From Accumulibacter sp. (GTDB lineage: Bacteria > Pseudomonadota > Gammaproteobacteria > Burkholderiales > Rhodocyclaceae): DNA of 6,085 nt. The stretch's first letter is position 1; every line of letters begins with the position of its first letter. Positions 1 to 4,752 of the stretch are shown piece by piece. The notes under the pieces were generated by a model. That model was not told the DNA's origin. It was given only the letters and a program-made list of their open reading frames with translations, and did no database searches. The position numbers and the translations under genes were made by a program. The DNA lies in contig DPSD01000597.1 in the NCBI GenBank assembly GCA_003538495.1, forward strand, positions 1-6,085, read 5' to 3'.

Positions 1-111
1 GTTCGCGACTGCGCAGAATATGCTGACCCATACCGCTTCGTCCTGGATGGATGAAAGCCTTTCAGAAGATTCCGCGATCCGCTGAATGGAATCGTCGAGA
101 AGATTTTTCAT
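1..111 (-). CDS. Hypothetical protein, N-terminal fragment (runs off left edge)
   Basis: I do not recognise this protein. On the minus strand an open frame begins with ATG at 111 and stays open to the window edge, giving 37 residues that start MKNLLDDSIQRIAESSERLS and end with a hydrophobic patch (VWVSIFCAVAN). The first 25 residues look like an acidic amphipathic helix, which is what makes me think it is coding. There is no clear Shine-Dalgarno sequence before this ATG. The same frame is open back to another ATG at 207, but that extension would be translated from terminator DNA and has an implausible Pro/Arg-rich composition, so I prefer 111. It lies just beyond the intrinsic terminator that ends the leftward operon, with no obvious promoter in between, so its expression may depend on read-through or antitermination. 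The missing C-terminus prevents any functional call. Confidence 0.5.
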   Translation of the reverse strand, partial: MKNLLDDSIQRIAESSERLSSIQDEAVWVSIFCAVAN

Positions 112-130
112 GTATGGATGGCGTCTACCG

Positions 131-166
131 AAAAAGAAAAGCCGAGCCAGCCGCAGCCGGCCCGGC
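131..166 (-). terminator. Intrinsic (rho-independent) terminator of the leftward operon
   Basis: Read on the minus strand, an 8-bp GC-rich stem (arms at 159-166 and 141-148, with one G-U wobble) encloses a 10-nt loop and is followed directly by TTTTCTTTTT (140-131). On the plus strand the wobble becomes an A-C mismatch and the tract is A-rich, so the terminator is directional. It lies 42 nt beyond the stop codon of the 31-residue membrane peptide and would end the HTH/zinc-ribbon transcript. Confidence 0.75.
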
Positions 167-207
167 GAAATCCCACGCGGACTGTCCGAACACGCGGGAG
201 GAGACAT

Positions 208-303
208 TCATGAAATCCACCATACCAGCAGGTACGCCACAGCAACAGCAGCAATGGCGATGGCGATCGGCAGCACGGCAGGGTCAGTGTGATTGGTGCT
301 CAT
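208..303 (-). CDS. Small single-pass membrane peptide (31 aa)
   Basis: This minus-strand ORF starts with ATG at 303 and encodes 31 residues. A short polar N-terminus (MSTNHTDPAV) is followed by one continuous hydrophobic segment of about 20 residues (LPIAIAIAAVAVAYLLVWW) and stop. The predicted product is a small inner-membrane peptide whose function I do not recognise. Its start overlaps the stop of the upstream zinc-ribbon gene by ATGA (300-303), a typical translational-coupling arrangement that supports it as a real third gene of the leftward operon. The intrinsic terminator at 131-166 follows. Tiny membrane peptides like this are common in phage accessory regions. The hydrophobic stretch plus the coupled start is the whole evidence; nothing identifies a partner or substrate. 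Confidence 0.6.
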   Translation of the reverse strand: MSTNHTDPAVLPIAIAIAAVAVAYLLVWWIS

Positions 304-614
304 GCGACGACTTTCCGGCAATGCACGCATAGCGGGTTGAACTCGACCTTTTTGGCGTCCTCGAATACCGACAGCCAGTCGGTTTCTTCATCAACGGTGC
401 GATTGCATTCAGGGCACTGCCAGCGGATGAAAAGCTTTCCATCCTCGACGGCCAGCCGAGATTGCAGCGATTTGCCGGTCAGCCCTACGTCGCCGTGCGG
501 AGTGTCGCAACCAGGGCAGGAGGCGCAGGCTTCCCCGCGCGCCACTGGACGGCCGAGTCCGTCTCGGTCTGGCTCTCCCATGGCTTGGTGGCAGCCGCCG
601 CGGTGGTAGGTCAT
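300..614 (-). CDS. Cysteine-rich zinc-ribbon-like phage protein (104 aa)
   Basis: This 104-residue minus-strand protein has eight cysteines: C8, C30, a CPGC knuckle at 33-36, CPEC at 67-70 and CVHC at 96-99. The last two CxxC pairs, about 26 residues apart, look like one zinc ribbon (four-Cys zinc site). The first pair with C30 may bind a second ion or be structural. Such proteins usually bind nucleic acid or proteins, but the exact role is unknown. The start ATG at 614 overlaps the stop of the HTH gene (TGA at 613-611), and AAGGTGG lies just upstream as a ribosome-binding site. The 3' end overlaps the start of the 31-residue membrane peptide, so all three are probably one transcript. The plus-strand reading frames over the same DNA lack recognisable motifs, and I regard them as shadows. 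Confidence 0.75.
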   Translation of the reverse strand: MTYHRGGCHQAMGEPDRDGLGRPVARGEACASCPGCDTPHGDVGLTGKSLQSRLAVEDGKLFIRWQCPECNRTVDEETDWLSVFEDAKKVEFNPLCVHCRKVVA

Positions 615-811
615 GCGGCCACCTTCTCAGACTTCCCGCAGCGCTCTGCGTGCAGGGACAAAAGGCGATTTCCAAGATTCCATCCTGGCTGCCTGCGCTT
701 TCCTCTCATCAGATCGCTGATGTGGCCCTGCCCAGTATCGCAGCAGTTGGCAATTTCCACTTGCGTCATGCCGGCGCCTAAGAGGTCTTGAATGATTGAT
801 GTCCAGTTCAT
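611..811 (-). CDS. Cro/CI-like helix-turn-helix DNA-binding protein
   Basis: This small minus-strand protein has 66 residues from ATG 811, or 72 if the in-frame ATG at 829 is used. The segment MTQVEIANCCDTGQGHISDL, followed by MRGKRRQP, matches the HTH_3/Cro pattern: helix 2 'TQVEIA', a turn, recognition helix 'GQGHISDLMRGK', then a basic tail. It is probably a dimeric transcriptional regulator acting on the neighbouring control region (lysogeny or early-gene control); family-level assignment is fairly safe, the exact role is inferred. I prefer 811 because homologues of this type, as I recall them, begin M-N-W, and because a possible extended -10 (GATACT, 825-820) would place the transcript start at about 813, making the message nearly leaderless. 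Neither ATG has a Shine-Dalgarno sequence. Its 3' end overlaps the zinc-ribbon gene by ATGA. No full-length CI repressor with a peptidase domain is seen in this window. Confidence 0.75.
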   Translation of the reverse strand: MNWTSIIQDLLGAGMTQVEIANCCDTGQGHISDLMRGKRRQPGWNLGNRLLSLHAERCGKSEKVAA

Positions 812-819
812 GTGCACAG

Positions 820-846
820 AGTATCGCATGCGCTATTTTTTTGCAA
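820..846 (-). promoter_or_regulatory. Possible promoter for the HTH gene (extended -10)
   Basis: On the minus strand TGC-GATACT (828-820) resembles an extended -10 element. TTGCAA (846-841) could be a -35, but the 15-bp spacing is short. The predicted start, near 813, is two bases before ATG 811. This is a weak call based on pattern only. Confidence 0.3.
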
Positions 847-850
847 TAGC
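832..850. promoter_or_regulatory. Inverted repeat, candidate operator for the HTH regulator
   Basis: GCTATT (832-837) and AATAGC (845-850) form a perfect 6-bp inverted repeat separated by 7 bp. The 19-bp total length and its position directly upstream of the HTH gene, overlapping the proposed -35, are typical of phage repressor operators. A related imperfect repeat lies at 995-1015 on the divergent promoter. Binding is inferred. Confidence 0.4.
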
Positions 851-994
851 CAAAGTGAGAAAGGAGGCGAAGCTGACGCAGAAGGCATTGGCCGCCGATC
901 CGTCATGTTGTATCCGCAGGCCAGGGCCGTCGCGCGTTGCCCGAGTCACGCCATTGTGCGGTTTTTTTCGCCTGACAAAAAATTCATCGCAATT

Positions 995-1015
995 ACTATT
1001 GACATCCAATATAGC
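995..1015. promoter_or_regulatory. Second imperfect operator-like inverted repeat
   Basis: ACTATT (995-1000), a 7-bp spacer, then AATATAGC (1008-1015) resembles the GCTATT-N7-AATAGC repeat at 832-850, with two extra bases in the right half. It overlaps the -35 of the rightward promoter, where a bound repressor would block transcription. The similarity is loose and could be AT-rich coincidence. Confidence 0.25.
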
Positions 1016-1027
1016 AAGAGCGATAAT
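999..1027 (+). promoter_or_regulatory. Near-consensus sigma-70 promoter for the rightward early operon
   Basis: A perfect -35 hexamer TTGACA (999-1004), an optimal 17-bp AT-rich spacer and GATAAT (1022-1027, five of six consensus bases) point rightward, with a predicted start near 1034. It sits in the AT-richer divergent region opposite the HTH gene, where the phage early promoter is expected. There is no competing gene on the plus strand over this site. Confidence 0.65.
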
Positions 1028-1033
1028 ATCCCC

Positions 1034-1527
1034 ATCGACTCCCAGTGCATCACCCTGGAGGCAGGTACGACGGTCTTGAAACTCCATCCCCGTCGAGCAC
1101 AAGGCAAAACTGACGATCTTGCCTGCTGGGGTCGATGCTTTGGTAGTGGTCTTGAGTTGCAGGCGGCGCAAAAGCGCTCTGTTCCGCCTGTAGCCGTCCG
1201 GCGTGACGCTCTACGCGGATGACGGTACAGGGCCACCACCAAAGCTGGCCACCCTGATCGCCGGGGGTTTTCGGGCGAATTGACATGAAAGGGGCGACAA
1301 ACTCGGCGGGAATGACCGGCCAGCTACAAAAAACGGGGGGAACGAGCGGGGCTGACCGCAACCGAAAGAATTTTAGGGCTACAGATCGCGCCCATAAATC
1401 CGGAGATCAGCACCGGACACCCGCCAAAACCGGGACCAGCGCCGCACGGCTGGCATAGCGGACACAAATGAAAGAACCGCGAAAGTCGGCAGATACCGGC
1501 ACCAATCAACCACTGAAGGAGAAAGAC
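1034..1527 (+). other. Gene-poor leader of the rightward transcript
   Basis: Between the predicted start site and the first gene with a good ribosome-binding site (1528) there is no convincing coding sequence on either strand. The visible items are as follows. Two boxA-like CGCTCT motifs lie at 1175-1180 and 1207-1212. An imperfect hairpin (arms 1228-1235 and 1246-1256, with a 3-nt bulge) follows them. Two short plus-strand ORFs nearly abut: GTG 1203-1283 (26 aa, beginning VTLYADDGTG) and ATG 1285-1458 (57 aa, Thr/Gly/Ala/Ser-rich, beginning MKGATNSAGM). Neither has a good Shine-Dalgarno sequence, so I do not call them genes, though they could be. Minus-strand frames here look like shadows and are Cys/Pro/Arg-rich. 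A regulatory leader, possibly with antitermination sites, or decayed genes would both explain the stretch. Confidence 0.4.
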
Positions 1528-1620
1528 ATGATCGAGTTGGTTATTTTCATCGCGGCAGCGGTTCTGCCGCTGGTGGTCGCGCGCTGCATCCACGAGATGA
1601 GCGGAGACGACCATGAGTGA
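1528..1620 (+). CDS. Small single-pass membrane peptide (30 aa)
   Basis: AAGGAG (1516-1521) lies 6 nt before ATG 1528 and is the best ribosome-binding site in the first part of the rightward operon. The 30-residue product begins MIELVIFIAAAVLPLVVARC and ends IHEMSGDDHE: one transmembrane helix (about residues 3-18) and a short acidic tail. The frame could be extended upstream to ATG 1468, but that start lacks a Shine-Dalgarno sequence. The 3' end overlaps the next gene by 8 nt in a different frame, so the two are probably translationally coupled. I do not recognise a function. With the 44-residue peptide downstream, this makes two tiny membrane peptides in the same operon. Confidence 0.55.
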   Translation: MIELVIFIAAAVLPLVVARCIHEMSGDDHE

Positions 1621-1903
1621 TCGCGCCATTGCCGCACTGCAAGCGATCCTTGACGAGGTTTCCGGCTTAAGGCCGCCGTTCTCTGCTGACTCCTATCTGC
1701 CTGCACACATGATCCACGCCGCCAGGATAGCTATCGATGAGTCTGCAGGAGAGGATTCTCCTGAGCAAATTCAGTGGCGTGCTCATGAGCAGATTTTGCT
1801 CAACCGGCTGAAGCAAGCCGATGAAATGATCAAGTTCTTGCGCAAAAAAAACAGCGAGTTGGCGCAGCGCGTCCAGTTTTATGAGGGGAGGAGTGCCGAA
1901 TGA
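1613..1903 (+). CDS. Hypothetical phage protein with C-terminal coiled coil (96 aa)
   Basis: I do not recognise this family. The protein has 96 residues. The N-terminal half (MSDRAIAALQAILDEVSG, then a Pro/Ser/Tyr linker) is mixed helix. Residues about 54-90 (QWRAHEQILLNRLKQADEMI, then KFLRKKNSELAQRVQFYEG) have heptad-like spacing of Leu/Ile/Val and many charged residues, suggesting a coiled coil and oligomerisation. GGAG at 1603-1606 precedes ATG 1613 with 6-nt spacing. The gene overlaps the upstream membrane-peptide gene by 8 nt and the downstream membrane-peptide gene by ATGA (1900-1903), so it belongs to the same coupled block. A structural or adaptor role among the early small proteins is possible, but nothing in the sequence shows it. 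Confidence 0.7.
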   Translation: MSDRAIAALQAILDEVSGLRPPFSADSYLPAHMIHAARIAIDESAGEDSPEQIQWRAHEQILLNRLKQADEMIKFLRKKNSELAQRVQFYEGRSAE

Positions 1904-2034
1904 AAGCGATGATTTTCCTGGCCATCATTTTGGCCCTGTTCGGCGTCGTCGGGCGCATGGACTATGACTCGCAAATCGCCATGGCGGATTCTCGAATCGA
2001 GATGTCGAAAATCTCAATTGGGGATCGGAAATGA
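1900..2034 (+). CDS. Small membrane peptide (44 aa)
   Basis: GGGGAGGAG (1885-1893) stands 6 nt before ATG 1900, and the start overlaps the preceding stop by ATGA. The 44-residue product begins MKAMIFLAIILALFGVVGRM: a membrane segment or uncleaved signal anchor at about residues 4-18, followed by a polar tail (DYDSQIAMADSRIEMSKISI, then GDRK). The stop overlaps the next gene's ATG (2031-2034). Phages of GC-rich proteobacteria often carry proteins of this layout (short hydrophobic N-terminus, then a G-x-x-D-Y-like motif), as I recall, but I know of no assigned function. It has no lipobox cysteine, so a lipoprotein is unlikely. Confidence 0.65.
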   Translation: MKAMIFLAIILALFGVVGRMDYDSQIAMADSRIEMSKISIGDRK

Positions 2035-2378
2035 GAGACACGACATCCTGCTGGCGTTGCTCCGCAGAATACCCGGTAAGCGCGCTGCAGTGCCCGGCAT
2101 GCTGCGCGTCGAATGCAAACATCGACATCGACTCCGCCGCCGTCGAGATGGGCGACGCAAGCAAAATCGATCACGACTGGCAATTCCATGATGACTCGTT
2201 TGACCACGAATTCGGAACGGAAGCCATCCGGTACTGGCAGTGCGAGCGCTGCGGACATGTCTGCGCGCTTTGCCGGGTTTGCAGACTGGCGTACTGGCAG
2301 TGCGAGCGCTGCGGACATACGGGTGAGAGGAATGGCTGCGAGATCACGGATAGGAGCTTGGATTATGCGTGCCAATAA
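2031..2378 (+). CDS. Zinc-ribbon-like phage protein with internal duplicated knuckle (115 aa)
   Basis: The 115-residue protein is rich in cysteine. CWRC (7-10) and CPAC (21-24) form a plausible N-terminal zinc ribbon. An acidic segment, with DDSFDHEFGTE at about 54-64, follows. The motif YWQCERCGH then occurs twice, at residues 68-76 and 88-96, with CALCRVC between and single Cys at 103 and 114. The two copies sit 20 residues (exactly 60 bp) apart and are identical in DNA over 28 bp, so one is a recent duplication. The usual form of this protein, as I recall similar phage proteins, has only one C-terminal CxxCG knuckle. The ATG at 2031 overlaps the upstream stop (ATGA), and GGGGATCGGA serves as a weak ribosome-binding site. 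The 3' end overlaps the next gene by 14 nt. Zinc-binding is inferred from the CxxC pairs; its partner (DNA, RNA or protein) is unknown. Confidence 0.7.
   Translation: MRDTTSCWRCSAEYPVSALQCPACCASNANIDIDSAAVEMGDASKIDHDWQFHDDSFDHEFGTEAIRYWQCERCGHVCALCRVCRLAYWQCERCGHTGERNGCEITDRSLDYACQ
2231..2318 (+). repeat. 28-bp perfect direct repeat at 60-bp spacing
   Basis: The 28 bases at 2231-2258 recur exactly at 2291-2318, while the flanking and intervening bases are not repeated. The spacing is a multiple of three, so the frame is kept and the zinc-knuckle motif is doubled in the encoded protein. The perfect identity, including third codon positions, suggests recent duplication or gene conversion. Confidence 0.9.
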
Positions 2379-2559
2379 ATTCGGAGAGTTTTCCGGCGAT
2401 CATGATGACGAAGATCCTGCTGCCTACGTCATCAACGAGGTCCGCCAGTTCCTCGACATGGCCGAGGTTGCAGCCACCAAGGGCGACTGGAGCAAGGCGA
2501 AGCAAGCGCTCGTCGAGGCGCGGCTGTCGATTGAAGACCTGGTCGGGAGTGAGCAATGA
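2365..2559 (+). CDS. Small acidic helical phage protein (64 aa)
   Basis: The frame is open from further upstream (2113), but the upstream portion runs through the zinc-protein gene and is a shadow. AGGAG (2352-2356), 8 nt before ATG 2365, decides the start. The 64-residue protein begins MRANKFGEFSGDHDDEDPAA, an acidic stretch, and then forms two predicted helices (YVINEVRQFLDMAEVAATKG and DWSKAKQALVEARLSIEDLV). The helix-turn-helix hairpin at residues 20-59 resembles a TPR-like or MIT-like two-helix unit, but it is too short to name. The gene overlaps the upstream gene by 14 nt and the YqaJ gene by ATGA (2556-2559), so it is coupled to the recombination genes. Its role is unknown; a position just before the exonuclease suggests, without proving, a part in recombination or replication. 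Confidence 0.7.
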   Translation: MRANKFGEFSGDHDDEDPAAYVINEVRQFLDMAEVAATKGDWSKAKQALVEARLSIEDLVGSEQ

Positions 2560-3482
2560 GCACGATGGACCGCACGAGATTCATCGGCGGCAGTGACGTT
2601 GCCGCCATCCTCGGGGTATCGCCGTGGAAAAGCCCATTCCGTCTCTACCAGGAGAAGACAGGCGCATACGTCGAGGAAATCACGCTGGCCAAGCAGAGAA
2701 TCTTCGACCGCGGCCACCGATGGGAGCCTGTCGTCGTCGAGATGCTGATCGACGAACTTCAGGACCGCGGCCACGACGTACAGATTATCGCTCGCAACGC
2801 GCGCTACCTGGATCGCGATTTCCCGTACTTGGCGTGCGAGCTTGACCTTGAGCTGCGCATCGACGGCGAGGAACACAACGCGGAAATCAAGACCGTCCAC
2901 CCGTTCGCCGCCAAGGACTGGGGCGAGCAAGATACCGACGAGATCCCGATCTACTACGCCGCCCAGGTCATGCACGGCCTGATGGTCAAGCCGCGCCGGC
3001 GGTCCATCGTGGCGGCTCTCATTGGCGTCGACGACCTGCGAGTCCACCAGATCGAGCGCGACGAAGAAACCATCGCGGCCATTCGAGCCAAGGAAGTTGA
3101 GTTCTGGCGCCGCGTGCAGGAGCGCGACGCGCCGCCGCCCGAGACATCGGACGACGTGAAGTGGCTGTATGCCAAGGATTGTGGGATCGTCATGGAAGCT
3201 GATGACGATCTGCAGGCGCAGGTAACGCACCTGGCCGGCCTGAAGGCAGAAGCAAAGCGCATCGAGTCGGCCGCAGAAGCGGCCGCGACGCGCATCAAGT
3301 GCGCCATGGGCCACGCCTCGACGCTGATCTATCAGGGTCAGCGGATAGCCACTTGGAAGAGCAACAAGGACTCTGTCAAGACCGACTGGCAAGCCGCATG
3401 CCTGGCGCTTTACCCGTCGCAGGAACACATCAAGCAGTTCACCAAGACCGCACCGGGCGCACGTCCGCTGCTCATCAAGTAA
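2556..3482 (+). CDS. YqaJ-family phage exonuclease (lambda-exo-like recombinase nuclease)
   Basis: The 308-residue product is a PD-(D/E)XK nuclease of the YqaJ family, the functional counterpart of lambda Exo: it degrades 5' strands from double-strand ends and leaves 3' tails for the annealase. The diagnostic motifs appear in order: IGGSDVAAILG (10-20); RGHRWEP with E57 (52-58); ELDLE with the metal-binding D97 (95-99); AEIK, the E-x-K catalytic pair E110/K112 (109-112); and YYAAQVMHG with the conserved Gln137 (133-141). Residues about 215-250 are helical and coiled-coil-like, followed by a C-terminal domain. Length is normal for the family. ATG 2556 overlaps the previous stop, with GGGAG about 7 nt upstream; the in-frame ATG at 2565 is a less likely start. 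recT follows after 10 nt, so exonuclease and annealase should be made together. All catalytic residues look intact. Confidence 0.93.
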   Translation: MSTMDRTRFIGGSDVAAILGVSPWKSPFRLYQEKTGAYVEEITLAKQRIFDRGHRWEPVVVEMLIDELQDRGHDVQIIARNARYLDRDFPYLACELDLELRIDGEEHNAEIKTVHPFAAKDWGEQDTDEIPIYYAAQVMHGLMVKPRRRSIVAALIGVDDLRVHQIERDEETIAAIRAKEVEFWRRVQERDAPPPETSDDVKWLYAKDCGIVMEADDDLQAQVTHLAGLKAEAKRIESAAEAAATRIKCAMGHASTLIYQGQRIATWKSNKDSVKTDWQAACLALYPSQEHIKQFTKTAPGARPLLIK

Positions 3483-3492
3483 GGAACAGGAC

Positions 3493-4542
3493 ATGACCAC
3501 ATCAGCACTCAAAGCCATAGCCACGGGCGAAGTACAGCAGCAGCGCCTGGCCGACATGAAGCCAAAAGAGCAGATCGCTTACCTGCTCAAACAGAAGGCC
3601 GGCGAAATCGCCAAGATGCTGCCTAAGCACCTGAACGCCGAACGGCTGCTCAAGGTCGCGCAGATCGCAGCGACCACCACGCCGGCATTGGCAAAATGCG
3701 ATGTAGCAAGCCTGGTAGGTGCCATCGGTCAATGCGCGCAGATGGGCTTGGAGCCCAACACCGTGCTGGGTCACGCGTACCTGGTGCCGTTCAACACCAA
3801 GCGCAAGGACGCCAACGGCGGCGAGCGCTGGGTCAACTCAGTTCAGGTCATTATTGGATACAAAGGCCTGATCGACCTCGCGCGCCGGTCCGGTCAAATC
3901 GTCAGCATCGCCGCGCATGAAGTGTGCGATGCAGACCGTTTCGAGCTGGTCTATGGCCTGGACGAGAAGCTGAACCACACCCCAGCAATGGGCGAGCGCG
4001 GCGAAGTCATCGGATTTTACGCTGTGGCCAAGCTGAAGGATGGCGGCCATTGCTTCGAGTTTATGAGCCGGCATCAAGTCGAGACCATCCGCGACGGATC
4101 GCAGGGCTTTCAGCAGGCGGTGAAGTACAAGAAGGAATCGGCGAACCCGTGGTCGGCGCACTTCGTCGAGATGGGGCGCAAGACTGTCATTCGCCGGCTG
4201 GCCAAATTCCTCCCGCTGTCCGTCGAGTTTCAAACCGGTGTGGCGCTTGACGCCATGGCCGAGGCAGGGAAAGACCAGCACAACGACGACATCGACGGGG
4301 ATTTCATGGTCACGGCAGACGATGCGCCAGCGAACATCGACTACGAAACCGGCGAAATCACACCACAGCAACTCGACCACAAGCAACCCGTCACCGTTCC
4401 GCAGCCCGCCACCGCAGCCGAATGGCGCCCCGACCCCGAAGAAGAGGCCGCCATTCGCGCCGCAGAGCTTGCCGAGTCGCAGCGTGCCGAACAGTCATCA
4501 ACACGCCAGCGCCGTGAGCGCGGCGGGCTTGGCCTGGAGTGA
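3493..4542 (+). CDS. recT: RecT-family single-strand DNA annealing protein
   Basis: The 349-residue product belongs to the RecT/Red-beta-like family. It coats the 3' single strands produced by the adjacent YqaJ nuclease and anneals them to complementary DNA, independently of RecA. Conserved family stretches are visible: CAQMGLEPNTVLGHAYLVPF (81-100), QVIIGYKGLIDLARRSG (118-134) and the segment WSAHFVEMGRKTVIRRLAKF (220-239) followed by LPLS. The core ends near residue 255. The remaining 95 residues are acidic, then Pro/Gln/Ala-rich (QQLDHKQPVTVPQPATAAEW) and finish with a basic end; they are probably disordered and could contact the host single-strand-binding protein or the nuclease. AAGGA (3481-3485) precedes ATG 3493, and the gap from the exonuclease stop is 10 nt. 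Nothing suggests truncation. Downstream lies a 236-nt intergenic stretch, the largest break in the otherwise tightly packed operon. Confidence 0.95.
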   Translation: MTTSALKAIATGEVQQQRLADMKPKEQIAYLLKQKAGEIAKMLPKHLNAERLLKVAQIAATTTPALAKCDVASLVGAIGQCAQMGLEPNTVLGHAYLVPFNTKRKDANGGERWVNSVQVIIGYKGLIDLARRSGQIVSIAAHEVCDADRFELVYGLDEKLNHTPAMGERGEVIGFYAVAKLKDGGHCFEFMSRHQVETIRDGSQGFQQAVKYKKESANPWSAHFVEMGRKTVIRRLAKFLPLSVEFQTGVALDAMAEAGKDQHNDDIDGDFMVTADDAPANIDYETGEITPQQLDHKQPVTVPQPATAAEWRPDPEEEAAIRAAELAESQRAEQSSTRQRRERGGLGLE

Positions 4543-4563
4543 TCGATCAAAGGGGCGAATACG

Positions 4564-4618
4564 CAGGCTGATGCGTGCACGGATGGACGGGAGAGCCTGG
4601 TAAAAATGATCCTAGGCT
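4564..4618 (+). other. Overlapping alternative hairpins after recT
   Basis: CAGGCT (4564-4569) can pair with AGCCTG (4594-4599), while AGCCT (4594-4598) can instead pair with AGGCT (4614-4618). The two hairpins share an arm and exclude each other. There is no U-tract, so this is not a standard terminator. The stems are short and chance is possible. Confidence 0.25.
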
Positions 4619-4669
4619 GGGATTGAGTTCCTGGCTGCTATGAAAAAGCGCCGACCAGCAAGACGTAGA

Positions 4670-4752
4670 TCGCAAAGCTCAGCGGCGGCCCCGCTGGGCG
4701 CACCGAGTAACCACGCTGCTGGCGGGCCGTCCGCTGCAGCGACCTGTTGGGC
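4670..4752 (-). repeat. Integron attC-like (59-base-element-like) bulged hairpin, degenerate at one end
   Basis: Read on the minus strand, the element begins with GCCCAAC (4752-4746), which fits the attC core RYYYAAC. A 5-nt spacer (AGGTC) and the arm GCTGCAGCGG-A-CGGCCCGC follow. A variable loop of about 27 nt leads into the complementary arm ending GCTGAGC (4683-4677). The stem has 17 base pairs and three single-base bulges, two of them on the same arm (4737 and 4730); one-sided extrahelical bases and the core-N5-L-box order are what attC sites such as that of aadA1 show. The second core should be GTTRRRY directly after GCTGAGC, but the sequence there is TTTGCGA, so this end is degenerate. 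No integrase gene or cassette is seen. It may be a relic or a dispersed attC-derived repeat. The resemblance is from memory of attC structure, not from a search. Confidence 0.45.

Noticed and set aside
125..211. 28-aa minus-strand ORF starting MNVSSRVFGQ with an ATGA overlap to the membrane-peptide gene
   Set aside because: Its second half is encoded by the intrinsic terminator stem and T-tract, and there is no good evidence of a protein; the overlap is probably chance.
210..332. Plus-strand ORF beginning MKSTIPAGTP with a strong GGAGGA upstream
   Set aside because: It runs antisense to the coupled membrane-peptide and zinc-ribbon genes, is Gln/Arg/Cys-rich with no motif, and has no plus-strand neighbours to form an operon.
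952..968. Possible terminator: short stem followed by TTTTTTT on the plus strand
   Set aside because: Only a 3-bp stem (CGC/GCG) can be formed before the T-run, too weak for an intrinsic terminator.
833..1171. 112-aa minus-strand ORF upstream of the HTH gene
   Set aside because: It spans the divergent promoter and operator-like repeats, has no ribosome-binding site or recognisable motif, and its C-terminal part is the complement of the HTH-like plus-strand stretch. A real gene is not completely excluded.
1285..1458. 57-aa plus-strand ORF in the leader (MKGATNSAGM...)
   Set aside because: It has no Shine-Dalgarno sequence, low-complexity Thr/Gly/Ser/Ala/Arg composition and no motif. It follows a 26-aa GTG ORF by one base, so it remains a weak possibility noted under the leader.
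2424..3557. 377-aa minus-strand ORF opposite the exonuclease gene
   Set aside because: It is a long antisense shadow caused by high GC codon bias; the plus strand carries intact YqaJ catalytic motifs.
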